Assembly: GCA_032768795.1 (NCBI GenBank)
Contig: CP136492.1
Span: 2,170,001-2,234,000 of the forward strand
Reading direction: 5' to 3'
Length of the DNA stretch: 64,000 bases
Origin: Tremella fuciformis
Lineage: Eukaryota; Basidiomycota; Tremellomycetes; Tremellales; Tremellaceae
The notes under the pieces were generated by a model. It saw only the letters and a list, made by a program, of their open reading frames with translations, searched no databases and had not been told where the DNA came from. The position numbers and the translations under genes were made by a program. Positions 20,236 to 30,273 of this stretch are shown piece by piece (position 1 is the first letter of the stretch; the number at the start of each line of letters is the position of its first letter).

Positions 20236-23200
20236 ATGAACGACAATTTCACTTCAACCACCACTGCCACCCAGGCAATTCCCTTCCTCTCGACACCCCG
20301 CGGCTACTTCAAATGGCGTTTTGCTGTCCGCCTTGACCTCACTACGGCGGGATGCATTGGCATCATTGAAGGTACAGACGTTGAGCCGTACAGGACGGGT
20401 GGAGCTGGAGGAGTGCCAGTGCGCACGGCGCGTGCTGGGTCAGTAGCACCTGAGGGAGACACGAGTCTCACAGGTGGTGTGCTGGGCACCGCAGAGCTCA
20501 AGCGGTGGGAGGAGTGGAGGAAGCGGGAATACTATGCGCAAGGTGTCATCCTACGCAGGTTAGACCCGGGGATTCAGATGGAGATCTCAGAGATGAAGTC
20601 GGCCAAGGAGATGTGGGATTGGCTGGAACGGGACATGAAACGCGAGGACCCCGCATACAAGGCATCCACCGATGATGCTCTACGCGCTATCCGCCTTCCC
20701 GCCAACGCCACTGTCAAAGATCACGCCGATCATCTCAACAAGTTCAACTCTCTCTTCTTTGAATCTCAACAAGCCGGTAACAAGTACGAGGACTCCACCC
20801 GCGCTCTTATTTTCCTCAATACTCTTGTCAACAACCCACGTTGGGACATCCCTATCCAATTGCTCGAGTCATCACCCCTTTACGAGCAAAGCTGGTCGGA
20901 AGTCCGACAATTCTATCAAACCCAAGTATCACGGTGGGAGGCCAAAGGCCTACCGTGGAAGGAGGCTCAGCCTGCAGCTCAACTGAACGCTGCGGAGAAG
21001 GGCGAGCGGATCTCCTTGGAGAAGGGTGCGAAGAAGGGTGGCTGGAAAGCCAAGAGTGCAGGAAAGGGCACAAAGCTGGTGTGCTGGACGTGCAACAAGG
21101 AAGGACATCTCAAGCGAGACTGTCCGGAAAAGACAGGCGTCCGAGGGAGCAGCAAGGCCACCAAGGGTAAAGGAGAAAAGCAGCAGGATGGCGAGGAAGA
21201 CCGACTAGTCAACTTCTTTGCCGGCGCTACCTTCTCGGAACAGGCCCTTGCCTCGACCTCCTCAATGCCAGAATTCCTTGTCGATAGTGGATGCACGCAC
21301 CATGTGTCCCCGTACAAGCATTTGTTCACCGACCTCAGACCTCTGAAAGAGTCTGTTGTATTCCACGTCCCTGGTGGTCACCAGTTTACGGCAACCATGA
21401 CAGGCGACATCGTCATCACCACGTCCTCCGGACACAAGATCAAGCTGCTCGATGTCTATTATCATCCTCAGACAACGAAGAACATGCTTTCAGCCTATAC
21501 CCTCATCGACAAAGGCTGGAGTGTCAAGCTTAAGGAGGAGACCGTGGAGGTGGGACCTATCAAGGTCAAGGGGACACGGCGAGGAAACTTGCTGTGGGTC
21601 AAGCTCGGTGCAGTACGCCACACAGAGCTTGAGGATCCAGTGAAGTTGGATGTGAGGGAGATCAATGCTCTCACTGTCCGTGAAAGCCCACTGGAGGAGG
21701 AGCACAAGCGTCTAGGACATATTGGACGAGAGAAGCTCCTGAAGCTGGCCGGTGATGGCCATCTACGGTATTCTAAGGAGGAGTTGGAGAAGGACAAGTT
21801 CAGGTTGGATGACTGTGACGCTTGTCAAGCTCGGAAAACAACTCGACCTCCAAAGAATGGTGAAAGCCCTCGAGGGCAGGCGGACTGCGAAGTCATACAT
21901 GTCGACATCGCTGGTCCTATGGACCCCTCAAAAACAGGCTTTCGGTATTACCTCGGTATCATTGATGATCACTCAAAGATCAACAATGTGGTTCCCCTCG
22001 TCAACAAGCAGAACGTCTTCTTCCACGTCATCAACTTTGTCAATAGGATTGAGCGGCAGACTGGTCACAAAGTCAAGTTCATCAGGACAGATGGTGGCGA
22101 GGAGTTCAAGAGCGACAAAGCTTTAGTATTCTATCATCAGACTGGCATCATTCACCAAATCTCGCCACGGTACACACCTGAACTCAACGGAGTGGCAGAA
22201 AGGTTCAACAGAACGGTGAAGGAGATGATAGGAGCGATGCTTTCCTCGGCAAATCTTGGACATGAGTACTGGGATTACGCAGCCAAGTACACCTCGGTGA
22301 TGCTCATGAAGACGGCATGGGGAGGAGATGGCGTCAATGCTTGGACAAAATTCACTGGAAGAAGTCCAAACCTGGCGCACACTCTCATGTTTGGCGAGCT
22401 GGTCTTTGCTCAGATCCCAGCAGAAATCAGGAAGAAGGCAAGACTGGATACGGACAAGGGAGAACTGGCACGGGTGATGGGGTTGGAGATACAGCGGAGC
22501 GGCTGGTTGGTGAGGATGGAGGGAGATGGGCAGCTGCACATCAGTCGTGACGTCAAGAGCGCATCTGGACACCCTCTCACACCGGACAACACCATCGTTC
22601 CAATTGATACACCGCAACAACCCCCGGCAGTCACGGCAGAAACAGTTCCTCCGGTGCCAGTTGCCATTGCACCAATATCCATGGCACAAGTTCGACCAGT
22701 ACAAGCGGCTGCAGACATTCCAAGTCAGGAAGAAGCTGCTCGGGAACCAGAGAGGAGAGAGGAAGTGTTTGTGCAGGAGAAGGAGGGAGAGCAACAGCAG
22801 GTGGAAAGGGCCTTGGAGCAAGCGTTGCCGGTGAATGCTGCTCAGGAAACTACGACGCCCAACACTCTGCTGGACACCCTCCCTGTACCGACACCGCCTG
22901 AAGCTGTGCCACCACCCATGCCAGTGAGGCGCAGCAACCGTGTTGCAGAAAGGGCAACCTCTGTTCACGAGGCAAACCTACTGCAGGCATGGCATGGAGA
23001 GGATGCAAGGGGAGCATACCTGGCATCCGAGACAAGGCTAGAGGAGGACACATCCTCGGGAGAATCAGAGCCTCAAACAGCACGAGAGGCACTGATGGGC
23101 AAGGATCGGGATAGCTGGAAGGCAGCAATGCTGAGGGAGCTCGACAACATTGAGTCAAAAGGGACTTGGGTCGAGGTGATGCTCCCACCTGGTCGGAAGG

Positions 23201-24639
23201 CCATAGCATCTCGATGGGTTTTTGCTCGAAAGTACGATGCCAACGGCAAGGTGATCAAGCACAAGGCGCGCATCGTGGCAAAAGGCTTCTCTCAACAGCC
23301 TGGGGTTGACTACGAGTTGACCTATGCACCCGTAGGACGGATGGCAAGTCTACGGCTTCTCCTTACTTTGGCGGCAACACTGGGTCTCAAGTTACGCCAA
23401 GCGGACGTCGAGGGAGCATATCTCAATGCAGACCTAGACGAGGAGATTTACATGGAGCACCCCGACGCAGTGGTCAAGAAGCGACAGGGGACAGTGCTCC
23501 GCCTTCTCAAGTCACTGTATGGGCTCAAGCAATCTGCAAGAGTCTGGTGGCTGGAACTCGGCAAAGCTCTGCACGGGCTAGGGTTCAAGAGGCTTGAGGG
23601 AGATTGGGGCATGTACTACAGGCCTGGCGGGAAGCATGGTGGACCAATGCTTATCCTTGCCTATGTGGACGACATGGTGATGGCGGGAAGAAGTGACAAG
23701 GAGATTGATGTGGTCATGGCGGCATTGAAGAAGCAATGGGTGATGACGGAGATTGGCGAGATGAGCCAGAGCTTAGGACTCAAGATTGTTCGAGACCAAG
23801 CAAAACGAGTCATTCACCTTTCTCAGCCGGCATACATCGACAAGGTTGCTCTACGGTTTCCCGGACATTCTCATCACAAGTCACTGGTAGTCCCACTGCC
23901 TACGCACCGGGATGGTCAACCAGCAGTCACCGCACATGACAAGGCTGCCCCTCTCTCACCCTTTCAAGCAGTGGTTGGATGCTTGATGTGGATTGCAGCA
24001 TCCACCCGACCAGATATCAGCTTTGCAACCAACTACTTGGCACGGTACAGCTCAGCACCACTGGAGTCACACTGGCGACTAGCAATGCGCGTAGTTGCCT
24101 ATTTGGCCAAAACACGCACTCACGGGCTGGTCCTTGGAGGAGCAAGCATGAGTGGCGTTGAGGGATGGGTGGACTCCGACTTTGCTGGATGTGTGGTCAC
24201 ACGGAGATCCACAACGGGCTATGTGTTCAAGGTGTGCGGATCAGCAATCAGCTGGATATCAAAGAGACAAGCGACGGTTTCAACATCGACGCTGGAGGCG
24301 GAATATGTTGCGATGGCGGAGGCAGCCAAGGAGGCAAAGTGGTTGAGCGGGTTGATGGAAGAGATAGGCTGGAGAAAGAGGCCGACAACTCTCTACTGTG
24401 ACAACCAGGGCGCTCTCACTCTTGCGGAAAATCCTGGCATTCACGCACGCACGAAGCATATTGAAGTCCGACATCACTTCATACGAGAACAGGTGGAACG
24501 AGGAGAGATCAGATTGATCTATGTCCAGAGCGCAAACCAGCATGCCGACATCCTCACCAAAGCCTTACCAGGTCCGCGGCTCCTGAAGAACAGAGAGGAT
24601 CTGCGGATAGAGGGAATTTGGACGGAGCAGGATGGGTAA
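20236..24639 (+). CDS. copia gag-pol polyprotein
   Basis: Single 1467-codon frame. The gag part ends with a CCHC zinc knuckle (CWTCNKEGHLKRDC, about residues 283-296) that binds RNA. The aspartic protease active site is VDSGCTHH (Asp about 350). Integrase has an HHCC finger (HKRLGH...CDACQARK) and a D,D,E core: HVDIAGP about 557, RTDGGEEF about 619, NGVAERFNRT about 655. A variable Pro/Glu-rich linker follows (about 780-950). Reverse transcriptase runs from RWVFARKYD to the catalytic YVDDM at about 1143. RNase H contains WVDSDFAG at about 1312, TSTLEAEYVA and CDNQGAL, ending with ADILTKALPGPR. No frameshift or stop separates gag from pol, so the Gag:Pol ratio must be set by processing or RNA control. 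All catalytic residues are present. Confidence 0.96.
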   Translation: MNDNFTSTTTATQAIPFLSTPRGYFKWRFAVRLDLTTAGCIGIIEGTDVEPYRTGGAGGVPVRTARAGSVAPEGDTSLTGGVLGTAELKRWEEWRKREYYAQGVILRRLDPGIQMEISEMKSAKEMWDWLERDMKREDPAYKASTDDALRAIRLPANATVKDHADHLNKFNSLFFESQQAGNKYEDSTRALIFLNTLVNNPRWDIPIQLLESSPLYEQSWSEVRQFYQTQVSRWEAKGLPWKEAQPAAQLNAAEKGERISLEKGAKKGGWKAKSAGKGTKLVCWTCNKEGHLKRDCPEKTGVRGSSKATKGKGEKQQDGEEDRLVNFFAGATFSEQALASTSSMPEFLVDSGCTHHVSPYKHLFTDLRPLKESVVFHVPGGHQFTATMTGDIVITTSSGHKIKLLDVYYHPQTTKNMLSAYTLIDKGWSVKLKEETVEVGPIKVKGTRRGNLLWVKLGAVRHTELEDPVKLDVREINALTVRESPLEEEHKRLGHIGREKLLKLAGDGHLRYSKEELEKDKFRLDDCDACQARKTTRPPKNGESPRGQADCEVIHVDIAGPMDPSKTGFRYYLGIIDDHSKINNVVPLVNKQNVFFHVINFVNRIERQTGHKVKFIRTDGGEEFKSDKALVFYHQTGIIHQISPRYTPELNGVAERFNRTVKEMIGAMLSSANLGHEYWDYAAKYTSVMLMKTAWGGDGVNAWTKFTGRSPNLAHTLMFGELVFAQIPAEIRKKARLDTDKGELARVMGLEIQRSGWLVRMEGDGQLHISRDVKSASGHPLTPDNTIVPIDTPQQPPAVTAETVPPVPVAIAPISMAQVRPVQAAADIPSQEEAAREPERREEVFVQEKEGEQQQVERALEQALPVNAAQETTTPNTLLDTLPVPTPPEAVPPPMPVRRSNRVAERATSVHEANLLQAWHGEDARGAYLASETRLEEDTSSGESEPQTAREALMGKDRDSWKAAMLRELDNIESKGTWVEVMLPPGRKAIASRWVFARKYDANGKVIKHKARIVAKGFSQQPGVDYELTYAPVGRMASLRLLLTLAATLGLKLRQADVEGAYLNADLDEEIYMEHPDAVVKKRQGTVLRLLKSLYGLKQSARVWWLELGKALHGLGFKRLEGDWGMYYRPGGKHGGPMLILAYVDDMVMAGRSDKEIDVVMAALKKQWVMTEIGEMSQSLGLKIVRDQAKRVIHLSQPAYIDKVALRFPGHSHHKSLVVPLPTHRDGQPAVTAHDKAAPLSPFQAVVGCLMWIAASTRPDISFATNYLARYSSAPLESHWRLAMRVVAYLAKTRTHGLVLGGASMSGVEGWVDSDFAGCVVTRRSTTGYVFKVCGSAISWISKRQATVSTSTLEAEYVAMAEAAKEAKWLSGLMEEIGWRKRPTTLYCDNQGALTLAENPGIHARTKHIEVRHHFIREQVERGEIRLIYVQSANQHADILTKALPGPRLLKNREDLRIEGIWTEQDG

Positions 24640-24690
24640 AGGACTGGTGATAGCGAGCACGGCAATTCGGGTAGCACCAGGAGACTCAAG

Positions 24691-24707
24691 AGCAGCGGCA
24701 GAGGGAG
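24691..24707 (+). other. polypurine tract
   Basis: AGCAGCGGCAGAGGGAG, almost all purine, ends exactly where the 3' LTR begins. It would prime plus-strand cDNA synthesis. Confidence 0.65.
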
Positions 24708-24824
24708 TGTTAGCGGTGCCGCCACCTCGAGTCATAGGGTAATTACCGAGAAACTCCGTCAGCTAGTAGGACCCATTACCATCTCGTAGGATATGTCGGA
24801 TGCGACTCATATCTCACGTCAACA
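24708..24824 (+). repeat. 3' LTR, 117 bp
   Basis: Identical to the 5' LTR at 19383-19499. It ends 114 bp before the NOC2 start codon. Confidence 0.92.
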
Positions 24825-24829
24825 GAAGC
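24825..24829. repeat. 5-bp target-site duplication (right)
   Basis: GAAGC immediately after the 3' LTR, matching 19378-19382. Confidence 0.88.
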
Positions 24830-24938
24830 TGTCCAATTGTGCGTTACGTAATCGTTGGCTGTGCCTGGCCAAAGATTTCTTGACGGCTTTGTTCCGAGTT
24901 TTATTACTCTGTGTCTTCTGTCGGTCGAGCTGCACAAC

Positions 24939-27407
24939 ATGGCGAAGACTTCCAAGCAGTTCAAGAAGTTCGCCGCGTCGGGGAAGCTCAAGGACACCAT
25001 CCGCTCCCGGCGGCAGTACCAACAATCGAAACGGAAAGCCGACGAGCGCATCGCCCAGCGGAAGAAACAGCGGGGTGCACCTCGAGCGGAAGACGTAGGC
25101 GAGGGGTCAGGATCTGACGACGAAGAGGACGAGAGACAAGTCAAGGCTGTCCAGAAAGGAGGCAAGGCAGGAGGAATAGCCAAGACAGTCGACGAGCTGT
25201 TCGCTGGTGGGCTTGAGGACGATGTCGCCGAGGAGTCGGAGCTCGAGGAGTTGAGCGAGGACGACGATGATGATGAAGAAGGGGAAGACGAGAGCGAAGA
25301 TGGGCCGGAAGATGAGGTCATGAATGAGGCGCAGATGAAGAAAGCCATGAAGGACCTGGAGAAACGAGACCCGGAGTTCTTCAAGTATTTGAAGGAGAAC
25401 GACCAGGATCTGCTCGAGTTTGGCAAGGGCAAGGGCAAGGGCAAAGGCAAGGCTCGAGAGGTGGACGAGGACGAGGAGATGCTCAGCGAGAGCGACGATG
25501 AGGACGGCGAGGCTGAAGAAGAGGATGAAGACGAGATGGATGTTGAGGTCAAGAAGACGGTCGTGACTATGAAGATGCTGCGTCAGTGGCAGGAGGGAAT
25601 GCTCAAGGTGAGTCCAATTCCACGGCGCCTCTCTATGGCAGGGATTGACAGGTAGCAACACTCGTTGAGGTCTCTCCGCAAAACCCTCCTTGCCTTCCGG
25701 GCAGCGGCGCACATGAACGAGGACGACGCGGATCAAGGCAGTGGAAGGGATACCCGCTATGCGATTGAGGATTCTCGAGGTGGGTCCCGGACATCCTCCT
25801 GGATGACAGTTGACTGACTTCACCAGTCTTCAACAAGCTTATTGTCACGGCGCTCAAATTCACGCCTGTCGTTGTTGCCCATCACATGCCATACAAGACC
25901 GTGCAGCACGGCAAATTGTGAGTCATGTGGCGGTCGCTGGTTGTTCAGCTAACCCGATAAGCAAGCTTCAACCGGTGAAGAAGCCCAATCAATCCCTCAA
26001 TCGGCTCGTCCTCTCCCACTTTTCCACTCTCATGCACATGATCCGCACACTTCCCTCTTCGGCCTCCGACGGCGACTCCGGTTTGGTCCTTACGGCTGTG
26101 GGAGAAAGCAGCAAGCTGCTGCCCTGGGTGATGGGAGCACGAAAGCATATCAGGGCGTATTTGAAGGTGCTGCTCGATCTCTGGTCGTCTGCTGCCGATA
26201 GCGTGCGCATTGCCGCATTCTTGGCTGTCCGCAAGCTCTTTGTGGCTGGGGATGACGCGATCAAGGACTTGTGCTTGAAGGTGAGTGCTCCTAGGACAAC
26301 TCGTGCGGAAGCTGACCGGAAGAATGTGTATCGATCACTCCTGCCCGTGCTACGGAATACCTCAGTGCACACCTTGCCAGCCATCAACCTCATGAAGAAC
26401 ACCGCATCTACACTTTTCCAGCTCTCTCCCTCCCAATCATACAGCCACTCTTTCACCTTCATCCGTATGCTCGCGGTCCACCTCAGGAACGTTGTCCGCA
26501 GTTCAACGTCTGGCAAGGCTGGCGAGAACCAGGAGGCATTCCGAGCAGTGTACAACTGGCAATATGTGCACTGCATCGACTTTTGGACCGTTGTTCTTGG
26601 TGGCGCATGCTCGCCAGAAGCGCAGAAAGCGGCAGCAGGGCAAGAGAGTCCGTTGAAGCCCCTCATTTATCCCTTGGTGCAGATCGCTCTGGGTGTCGTT
26701 CGGTGAGAGTGAAGCTGCAAGAAGTAACATAGCTTACCATCAGCCTTCTACCTTCTTCCCGCTACTTCCCTCTGCGTTTTCACATCCTCAAATCTCTTAT
26801 CCGCCTGATACCCAAGACGGAGACCTATGTCCCCCTGTCCCCATTCCTGCTTGAAATCCTTGACTCGAACGAGTTTCGCCGATCGAATCCGAAGAAGACG
26901 ACTCTCAAGCCTCTCGACCTGGAATACATTATTCGAGCTCCCGCCGCTTATCAGAAGACTCGGATATTCCAGGAGGCCCTCGGAGAAGAGCTCATCTTCC
27001 TGTTGGCAGAGTACCACTCGACGATCTCGCTCAACATTGCTTTCCCAGAGATCTCCTTGCCAGTCATCATGACCATCAAGCGGCACCTGAAGAAGGGGAC
27101 CGCTGGCAGCCCGAAAGTCTCGAACGGCCTCAAGGGGCTGGTGGAGCGTCTTGACGAGACTCGGAAATACATCGAGACGAAGCGGAGGAACGTCAACTTT
27201 GCGCCGAAGGACTTGGGCGAAGTCAGACGGTTCCTCGAGAAAGAAAAGATCGAGTCGACACCCATCGGAGCATGGGTCCGACTGCAGAGGAAGGTGCGGG
27301 ACCAGAAGAGGAAGGAGGTGGAGAAGGCGCTCAGGGAGGAGCGTGATTCGGAAGGCGAGGACGAGGAGGAGGACGTAGAGGCAGAGAGCGAGGAGGAGAG
27401 CGAGTAG
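24939..27407 (+). CDS. NOC2: nucleolar complex protein Noc2, 60S ribosome assembly
   Basis: Starts at ATG 24939 (MAKTSKQFKKFAASGKL, a basic nucleolar-type N-terminus). A long acidic region (EEDERQ, DDDDDEEGEDE) and the family motif DPEFFKYLKENDQDLL follow. Later exons carry the helical-repeat Noc2 domain (LVLSHFSTLMHMIRTL, KHIRAYLKVLLDLW, AVRKLFVAGDD, YNWQYVHCIDFW, YFPLRFHILKSLIRLI). An acidic tail ends at TAG 27405-27407. Noc2 pairs with Noc1 and Noc3 to move pre-60S particles through the nucleolus. Introns include one after MLK at about 25610 and a 42-bp stop-free intron at 26281-26322 between LCLK and NVYRS. That intron adds 14 residues if not spliced. A copia element ends 114 bp upstream, so its promoter has probably been displaced or supplemented. 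Confidence 0.94.
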
Positions 27408-27589
27408 ACGACCGCTGTGTAGCCGACTCCCATGTATATGTTGACACATTCTTGACATCCCATTCCGAATCTCAGCTTGAATTCTGAAAGTTGGGACCGG
27501 ATTTAACCGATGACGACCAGTCCGATCGTTCTTGGCGCCCAAGACGGCGACTCGATCTTGTATTCGTCTTTCTACATTATCCCACTCGC

Positions 27590-28439
27590 ATGCTCACGGC
27601 TGGTCGTCGCATTGCCTGTACATCGCTCCCTCGCCTCGTCGGTTGTCGCACTATGACGTCCCATATCTACGCCTCGACCGCCGCCCCGGTCGACCCGCCC
27701 GCCGCCGTCGGCACCTCGTCCGCCCCGCCCAGCTCACTCCACCTCACATCGCACAACCAATACTCCACACCGCGGCTCACGCCCGAGACCCTCCTCGCCG
27801 ACCCGCTGCTGCAGTTCAACGCATGGTTCACTGCCCTGCGGGACCAAGGCGTCCGCGAGCCGGAAGCGATGACTCTGTCCACCGCCACCCCGCAGGGTGT
27901 TCCATCGAGCCGGACGGTGTTGCTCAAGACAGTCGATAGGGGGTTCGTGTTCTTCACAAACTACACGTCGCGCAAGTCGGCCGAGCTGCTGCAGAACCCG
28001 AATGCTGCGCTCAACTTTTACTGGAAGGAAGTCAGCAAGCAGGTTCGCGTCATCGGAGCCGTCGAGAAGGTCAGCAGGGAGGAGAGCGAGGAGTACTTTA
28101 ACACGCGGCCGAGGGGTAGTCAGCTGGGCGCGTGGGCAAGCCCGCAGAGCAAGCCGGTGGGCGAGGGCGAGCTGGAGCAGCTGGTCAAGTCGGTAGACGA
28201 GAGGTTTGCGGACAAGGTCGAATGTCCGGACTTCTGGGGCGGATGGAGGATAGTGCCATTGTGAGTGTTCTTCTTCACGCTGTTCTCCTACGCTGGAGTA
28301 TTAAGGATCATTGGAGGGAGTGCTTACTAGTAGCGAGGTGGAGTTCTGGTCTGGGCAGCCGTCGAGGTTGCATGACCGGTTCAGATATATCAAGTCCCCG
28401 AATGACGAGAAGTGGGCGGTGGAGAGGTTGGGCCCATGA
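27590..28439 (+). CDS. PDX3: pyridoxamine 5'-phosphate oxidase
   Basis: Two exons: 27590-28260 and 28334-28439, with a 73-bp intron, giving 258 residues. The enzyme oxidises pyridoxamine/pyridoxine 5'-phosphate to pyridoxal 5'-phosphate using FMN and O2. Visible family features are LQFNAWFTALRDQ, AMTLSTATPQGVPSSRTVLLK, FVFFTNYTSRK, FYWKEVSKQVRVIG, NTRPRGSQLGAW and, formed across the intron, RIVPFEVEFWSGQPSRLHDR, the C-terminal PNPO signature. It ends AVERLGP. The first 21 residues (MLTAGRRIACTSLPRLVGCR) are basic and resemble a mitochondrial presequence. A second ATG at 27653 (MTSHIY) would give a cytosolic form. NOC2 ends 182 bp upstream on the same strand. Confidence 0.94.
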
Positions 28440-29688
28440 ATCAACGGAGATGCAACGGCATATGGTACATGGCATTCTCGCTTGCCGGCTGCACGTCTCA
28501 GACGTACTTGGACCGGCTTCGCTAATCTCGCCTCTTCACAAGCAATTCGACCGCAACCGATGGCCAATACAACCAGCCTTTTTCGACTTGCAAATGGCAA
28601 CGGCTGTCTACCACTTGTGCTGTACCTGAGATTGCAGCGAATCACGTCAGCTGGCCTTGAAAGTAGGCGTCAGTCATATGCGCTCGGCTAACGGCATATC
28701 GTTTCCCCTGCCCTCACTATACTGACGCTGACGCCCCCTTAGAGACCCCTAGACCGTTTTCACATCACCCGCCATCCCGATCGCCATTTGTGATGTCGCT
28801 AACGGTTCTGATTGCACATTCCTACTAAGTATTTCAGCTAGCTTTGGCAGCTGTGATGGAATGAAGCTTTCCTCTGACGCAATGCGGCCAGACTATGAGC
28901 GTATCTCCTTCCGCTAGACGACATGCCTTCCCGGCCTGAGACCGTTCGCACAGAAGCGCGATGTCAGCAACGACTGACGCATTTCAAACCCGGAGTAACA
29001 TCAAGTTCACCATTGAAAGGAGACCTAGCGTCTTGCCGTGCAAAGTGCTGAAGGGCGTCTTCGTCACGATGAGAATATTTCGTCACGAACAGACTACTTC
29101 TTAGACAGGATCACAAATACGCGGAGAATAGGCTGGAGTGACGCAGGAGGCATGTTGGCAAACCTGTCGACATTCCAGTTCAATGTGGCATTTGTAGAAG
29201 TGTATTTTCGTTTCGAGTCGCTTTGTGGGGCAAGCAGCTCGTCACAAATGACGACTCGCACATTGCGCTTCTCTCGGAGCCAGCTCGGCGGAGTTGATCC
29301 TGTGACCTCCGCCTTCTTGCCCGGGACCCTATTCTTCCGAATTTGCAAGCTTGTGTGAATTTGGCAAGGACAGATTGGTCAACGAGAGAGCTCTTTTGAC
29401 ATGCTCGGGTCATTGTTGTGAATCACCTTTATGCCTCTCACATCCCTCAACGCTTTGCGAATCGCGATCTGGCAATGTGCGTAGTTCACATCCTCAGAAT
29501 CTGATTTTCTGACTGTGTGACGAGGACTTGAAAGGTGAGAAAGCGGTGAAAGCAAGTGCACTCAGTGCTGGGAGACTAGAACCATCCGTGGTGCTGACTA
29601 TAAATGCTGTCGGTTGGGGCAAATGATCCAGTGATAACTCTGTCATCCTACACCCCAGACGCAAAACGCCAGTCACAGGCTTCTCTGA
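28440..29688. other. 1.25-kb intergenic region
   Basis: No supported gene. Short frames on both strands lack motifs. A TATA-like element lies near the right end (29599-29605). This is where the conserved block ends and the membrane-protein array begins. Confidence 0.4.
29599..29605 (+). promoter_or_regulatory. candidate TATA box of the 29689 gene
   Basis: TATAAAT, 90 bp upstream of the ATG at 29689. Confidence 0.45.
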
Positions 29689-30273
29689 ATGGCAAACGTT
29701 CTCGGTGCCTTACACAGCGGTAACCTGCGGCGGGGGGATTACCTCAGTGCTGAGCCGTCCGGAACCGCTGGTCCGTCCCAAGCTGCTGGTCCATCCGAGA
29801 CTGCTGGTCCATCCGAGACTGCTGGTGGACCACCCTCTTCTGCTACGGACGCGGCATATGAGAGACACTTGTACGCAGAGTATCGACGACGCCAAGCGCA
29901 TGCGACTACTACTACAGCAGCTACGCCAGAGCCCGAAGCACCTTCTACCATAGCTACAACATCAGCATCATCCTCTACCAAGAAGGCCTGGGTCACGGCA
30001 GGCATCGTCGGATTGTCCGCCGGAGTGGCTGCCGGAGCGGTCAGAGGGGTTTATACCAAAGCCATAGCAGACGCCAAAGCCGCTTCAGCCCCTCTGGTCA
30101 CTGTGACGGTCGAGACCACCGTCACGGCAGTGGCGGGAGCTGATACTGCGACGAATGGTGAGCAAGCTCGTGAAGTGGAGACAATGGTGCCGACCGTGAC
30201 TCATACCCCATCCGTCGGTTCTACGGCTTCTGATACGCCACCAGAAACGGCAAACAAAGACGAAGAGAACTGA
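29689..30273 (+). CDS. single-pass membrane protein, Thr/Val-rich family (member C)
   Basis: 194-codon intronless frame (MANVLGALHSGN). The N-terminal half is hydrophilic with AGPSETAG repeats, then a Thr/Ala-rich stretch, a basic KKAW boundary and one Gly/Ala-rich hydrophobic segment (VTAGIVGLSAGVAAGAV, about residues 103-119). After a short linker comes a Thr/Val block, LVTVTVETTVTAVAGA. The C-terminus is acidic (TANKDEEN). The same order (basic boundary, Gly/Ala helix, VTVxTT block, polar tail) occurs in genes at 31405 and 34177. No signal peptide; the positive-inside rule predicts N-in, C-out. No named family recognised. It might be a surface protein O-glycosylated on its Thr-rich part, but that is inference. 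Confidence 0.68.
   Translation: MANVLGALHSGNLRRGDYLSAEPSGTAGPSQAAGPSETAGPSETAGGPPSSATDAAYERHLYAEYRRRQAHATTTTAATPEPEAPSTIATTSASSSTKKAWVTAGIVGLSAGVAAGAVRGVYTKAIADAKAASAPLVTVTVETTVTAVAGADTATNGEQAREVETMVPTVTHTPSVGSTASDTPPETANKDEEN
29765..29826 (+). repeat. 18-bp coding tandem repeat
   Basis: Units at 29765-29782 (degenerate), 29783-29800 and 29801-29818 (identical), plus a partial copy. The unit CTGCTGGTCCATCCGAGA encodes the AGPSET repeat of the 29689 protein. Copy number probably varies between strains. Confidence 0.8.

Larger units (their letters stand above)
19383..24824 (+). mobile_element. intact Ty1/copia LTR retrotransposon
   Basis: A complete 5.44-kb element. It has identical 117-bp LTRs beginning TG and ending CA, a 5-bp GAAGC target duplication, a primer-binding site touching the 5' LTR, a 0.7-kb leader, one 1467-codon gag-pol frame with all catalytic motifs, and a purine-rich tract before the 3' LTR. 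The protease-integrase-RT-RNase H order places it in copia (Pseudoviridae-type), not gypsy. Identical LTRs and an unbroken ORF point to very recent insertion and a potentially active copy. It lies in the short space between the 18610 gene and NOC2, in the same orientation. Confidence 0.95.

Noticed and set aside
22123..22968. 281-codon minus-strand frame within the retrotransposon
   Set aside because: It is the antisense shadow of gag-pol; no motifs, and the plus frame is continuous with catalytic residues.
24776..25823. Long Ser-rich and Leu-rich minus-strand frames opposite NOC2
   Set aside because: They mirror the acidic/Glu-rich coding sequence of NOC2 read backwards.
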